A stretch of 6,899 bases of DNA from an uncultured Alphaproteobacteria bacterium (lineage in GTDB: Bacteria; Pseudomonadota; Alphaproteobacteria; Micropepsales; Micropepsaceae), in contig CALDFO010000181.1 of NCBI GenBank assembly GCA_937942205.1, positions 1 through 6,899 on the forward strand, given 5' to 3'. The notes beneath the pieces were generated by a model, which saw nothing but the letters and a program-made list of their open reading frames with translations, was not told where the DNA came from and did no database searches. Made by a program: the position numbers and the translations under genes. Of this stretch, positions 6,801-6,899 are shown piece by piece. Each line of letters starts with the position of its first letter. Within the stretch, counting starts at the first letter, position 1.

Positions 6801-6899
6801 CAAGGCCAAGCTGGCCGGCACCATGATCAAGAAGTCCGAGCGGCGCGGCCGCAACGACCAGATGTATGCCTTCGTGACCTTTTCCGATCCCACCGGCAT
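3862..6899 (+). CDS. dnaE: DNA polymerase III alpha subunit DnaE (3' end cut off)
   Basis: The catalytic subunit of the replicative DNA polymerase. The window holds 1012 codons of an expected 1150 or so and ends inside the OB-fold. Order of domains: PHP (about 1-270), palm with the catalytic P-D-F-D-I-D-F aspartates D402 and D404, thumb, second palm segment with D556 in K-F-D-F-L-G-L, fingers (to about 820, including F-A-G-Y-G-F-N-K-G-H-A-A-A-Y), helix-hairpin-helix (A-V-K-G-V-G near 827-832), the clamp-binding motif Q-V-S-L-F (910-914), Y-L-S-G-H-P-L-D, and the start of the OB domain (about 980 onward). The three aspartates lie one residue from the E. coli D401/D403/D555 numbering. PHP metal ligands are replaced (R8 and K10 in H-L-R-V-K-S, T42 after D41), so this PHP is probably not a proofreading nuclease. 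The palm loop reads V-G-V-R-G-S-G-A-S-S, one residue shorter than the usual V-G-P-G-R-G-S-G-A-G-S. ATG 3862 has GGGA 7 nt upstream and begins the family's normal F-V-H-L-R-V opening. The clamp motif and overall match favour replicative DnaE over error-prone DnaE2. Confidence 0.97.
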   Translation, partial: MASFVHLRVKSAYSLLEGAVRPKELAALARESGIPAAAVTDTNNLFGVFEISETLTKAGIQPIVGTLLSVEFAPRSPLQTGSRRKPPHLPLLVQNEAGYLNLTRLLSSAYLDVEAGDWAHVKADKLLSHSEGLIALTGGPGGVINQLLLDGQKVAAQAALARLAAAFPDRLYVELQRHGLPEERAVEDGLIDLAYDMGLPLVATNDVHFGRADMYQAHDALLCIADGAFVTQEDRRHLTPEHRFKTPSEMQAQFADLPEALSNTVEIARRCAYRPVKRKPILPQFTPESGRSAEDELKAQAEEGLDRRLKTSPLFAERAVYDERLAYELGIINNMGFPGYFLIVSDFMKWTRGQGIPVGVRGSGASSLVAWALDITNLDPLRFGLFFERFLNPERLSMPDFDIDFCQERRDEVVRYVRDKYGHDRVAQIMALGSLQARAAVRDAGRVLQMPLGLVDRIAKLIPNPPGKSISLRDAVDSEPRLIQIAEAEPIAQRLFEITEKIEGLYRHASTHPAGVVIGDRPLQDLLPLYRDPRSDMPVTQFDYEDAEKSGLVKFDFLGLKTLTVIAKAEELLKKRGIALKTQTIDFDDILTFEMLSHGDSVGVFQMEGAGMRDLLRKMKPNHINDLVALVALYRPGPMDSIPTYIARKNGKEPVEYLHPAMEPILKETYGVMTYQDDVMRIARELAGYTMGEADILRRAMGKKIPAEMIPQREKFMKGAAERKIAKNVAETIFEQAEKFAGYGFNKGHAAAYAQVAYQTAYLKANYPVEFLAASMTLDIGNTDRLNIFRQEAQRLGVTIAPPDINVSEAVFTCDADRNTVFYALAAVKGVGTQAMDHLVQVRREGGLFTSLSDFARRVDPRLVNKRAFENLARAGAFDTLNPNRRQVVENSDRILGGAQAAQRERESGQVSLFGGAAAPAEELRLTSVPDWPAHERLGEEFGAMGFYLSGHPLDAYGPALKRLGAQTYAALVEDRRRGFKAKLAGTMIKKSERRGRNDQMYAFVTFSDPTG

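Overview
The window is GC-rich (well over 60% by eye), gene-dense bacterial chromosome. The best fit is an alphaproteobacterium. Three things point there: a lipoprotein-release permease and ATPase pair (lolC-lolD) followed by dnaE, an order I know from this class; DnaE residues that match alphaproteobacterial versions; and a direct-repeat site of the form GTTC-N7-GTTC (read on the minus strand), which is the LexA operator type of alphaproteobacteria. A Rhodospirillales-like lineage is a guess only. The sequence looks like ordinary core genome. I see no insertion sequence, CRISPR array, tRNA, rRNA or prophage gene.

Layout. On the minus strand, a Bcr/CflA-type MFS drug exporter (150-1364) is followed 37 bp later by the first 37 codons of what looks like prolyl-tRNA synthetase (1-112, cut by the window edge). 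A roughly 100-bp divergent spacer (1365-1467) separates them from the plus-strand genes. The lolC-like permease (1468-2757) overlaps lolD (2750-3472) by 8 bp. A probable intrinsic terminator sits on the lolD stop codon (3458-3488). After about 130 bp come a predicted promoter and a perfect alphaproteobacterial LexA box (3621-3635), then a 35-codon gene for a hydrophobic one-helix peptide (3665-3772), then an 89-bp leader with two small hairpins. dnaE, the replicative DNA polymerase III alpha subunit, starts at 3862 and runs off the right edge after 1012 codons.

How the parts may work together. LolC and LolD form the inner-membrane ABC complex that extracts mature lipoproteins for transfer to the periplasmic chaperone LolA. 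DnaE copies the chromosome. The most interesting part is the short stretch between them. A tiny membrane-peptide gene directly behind a LexA operator and a strong Shine-Dalgarno sequence looks like an undescribed SOS-induced membrane peptide, similar in general design to the Caulobacter division inhibitor SidA. I saw no separate convincing promoter for dnaE, so dnaE may share this damage-responsive transcription unit at least in part.
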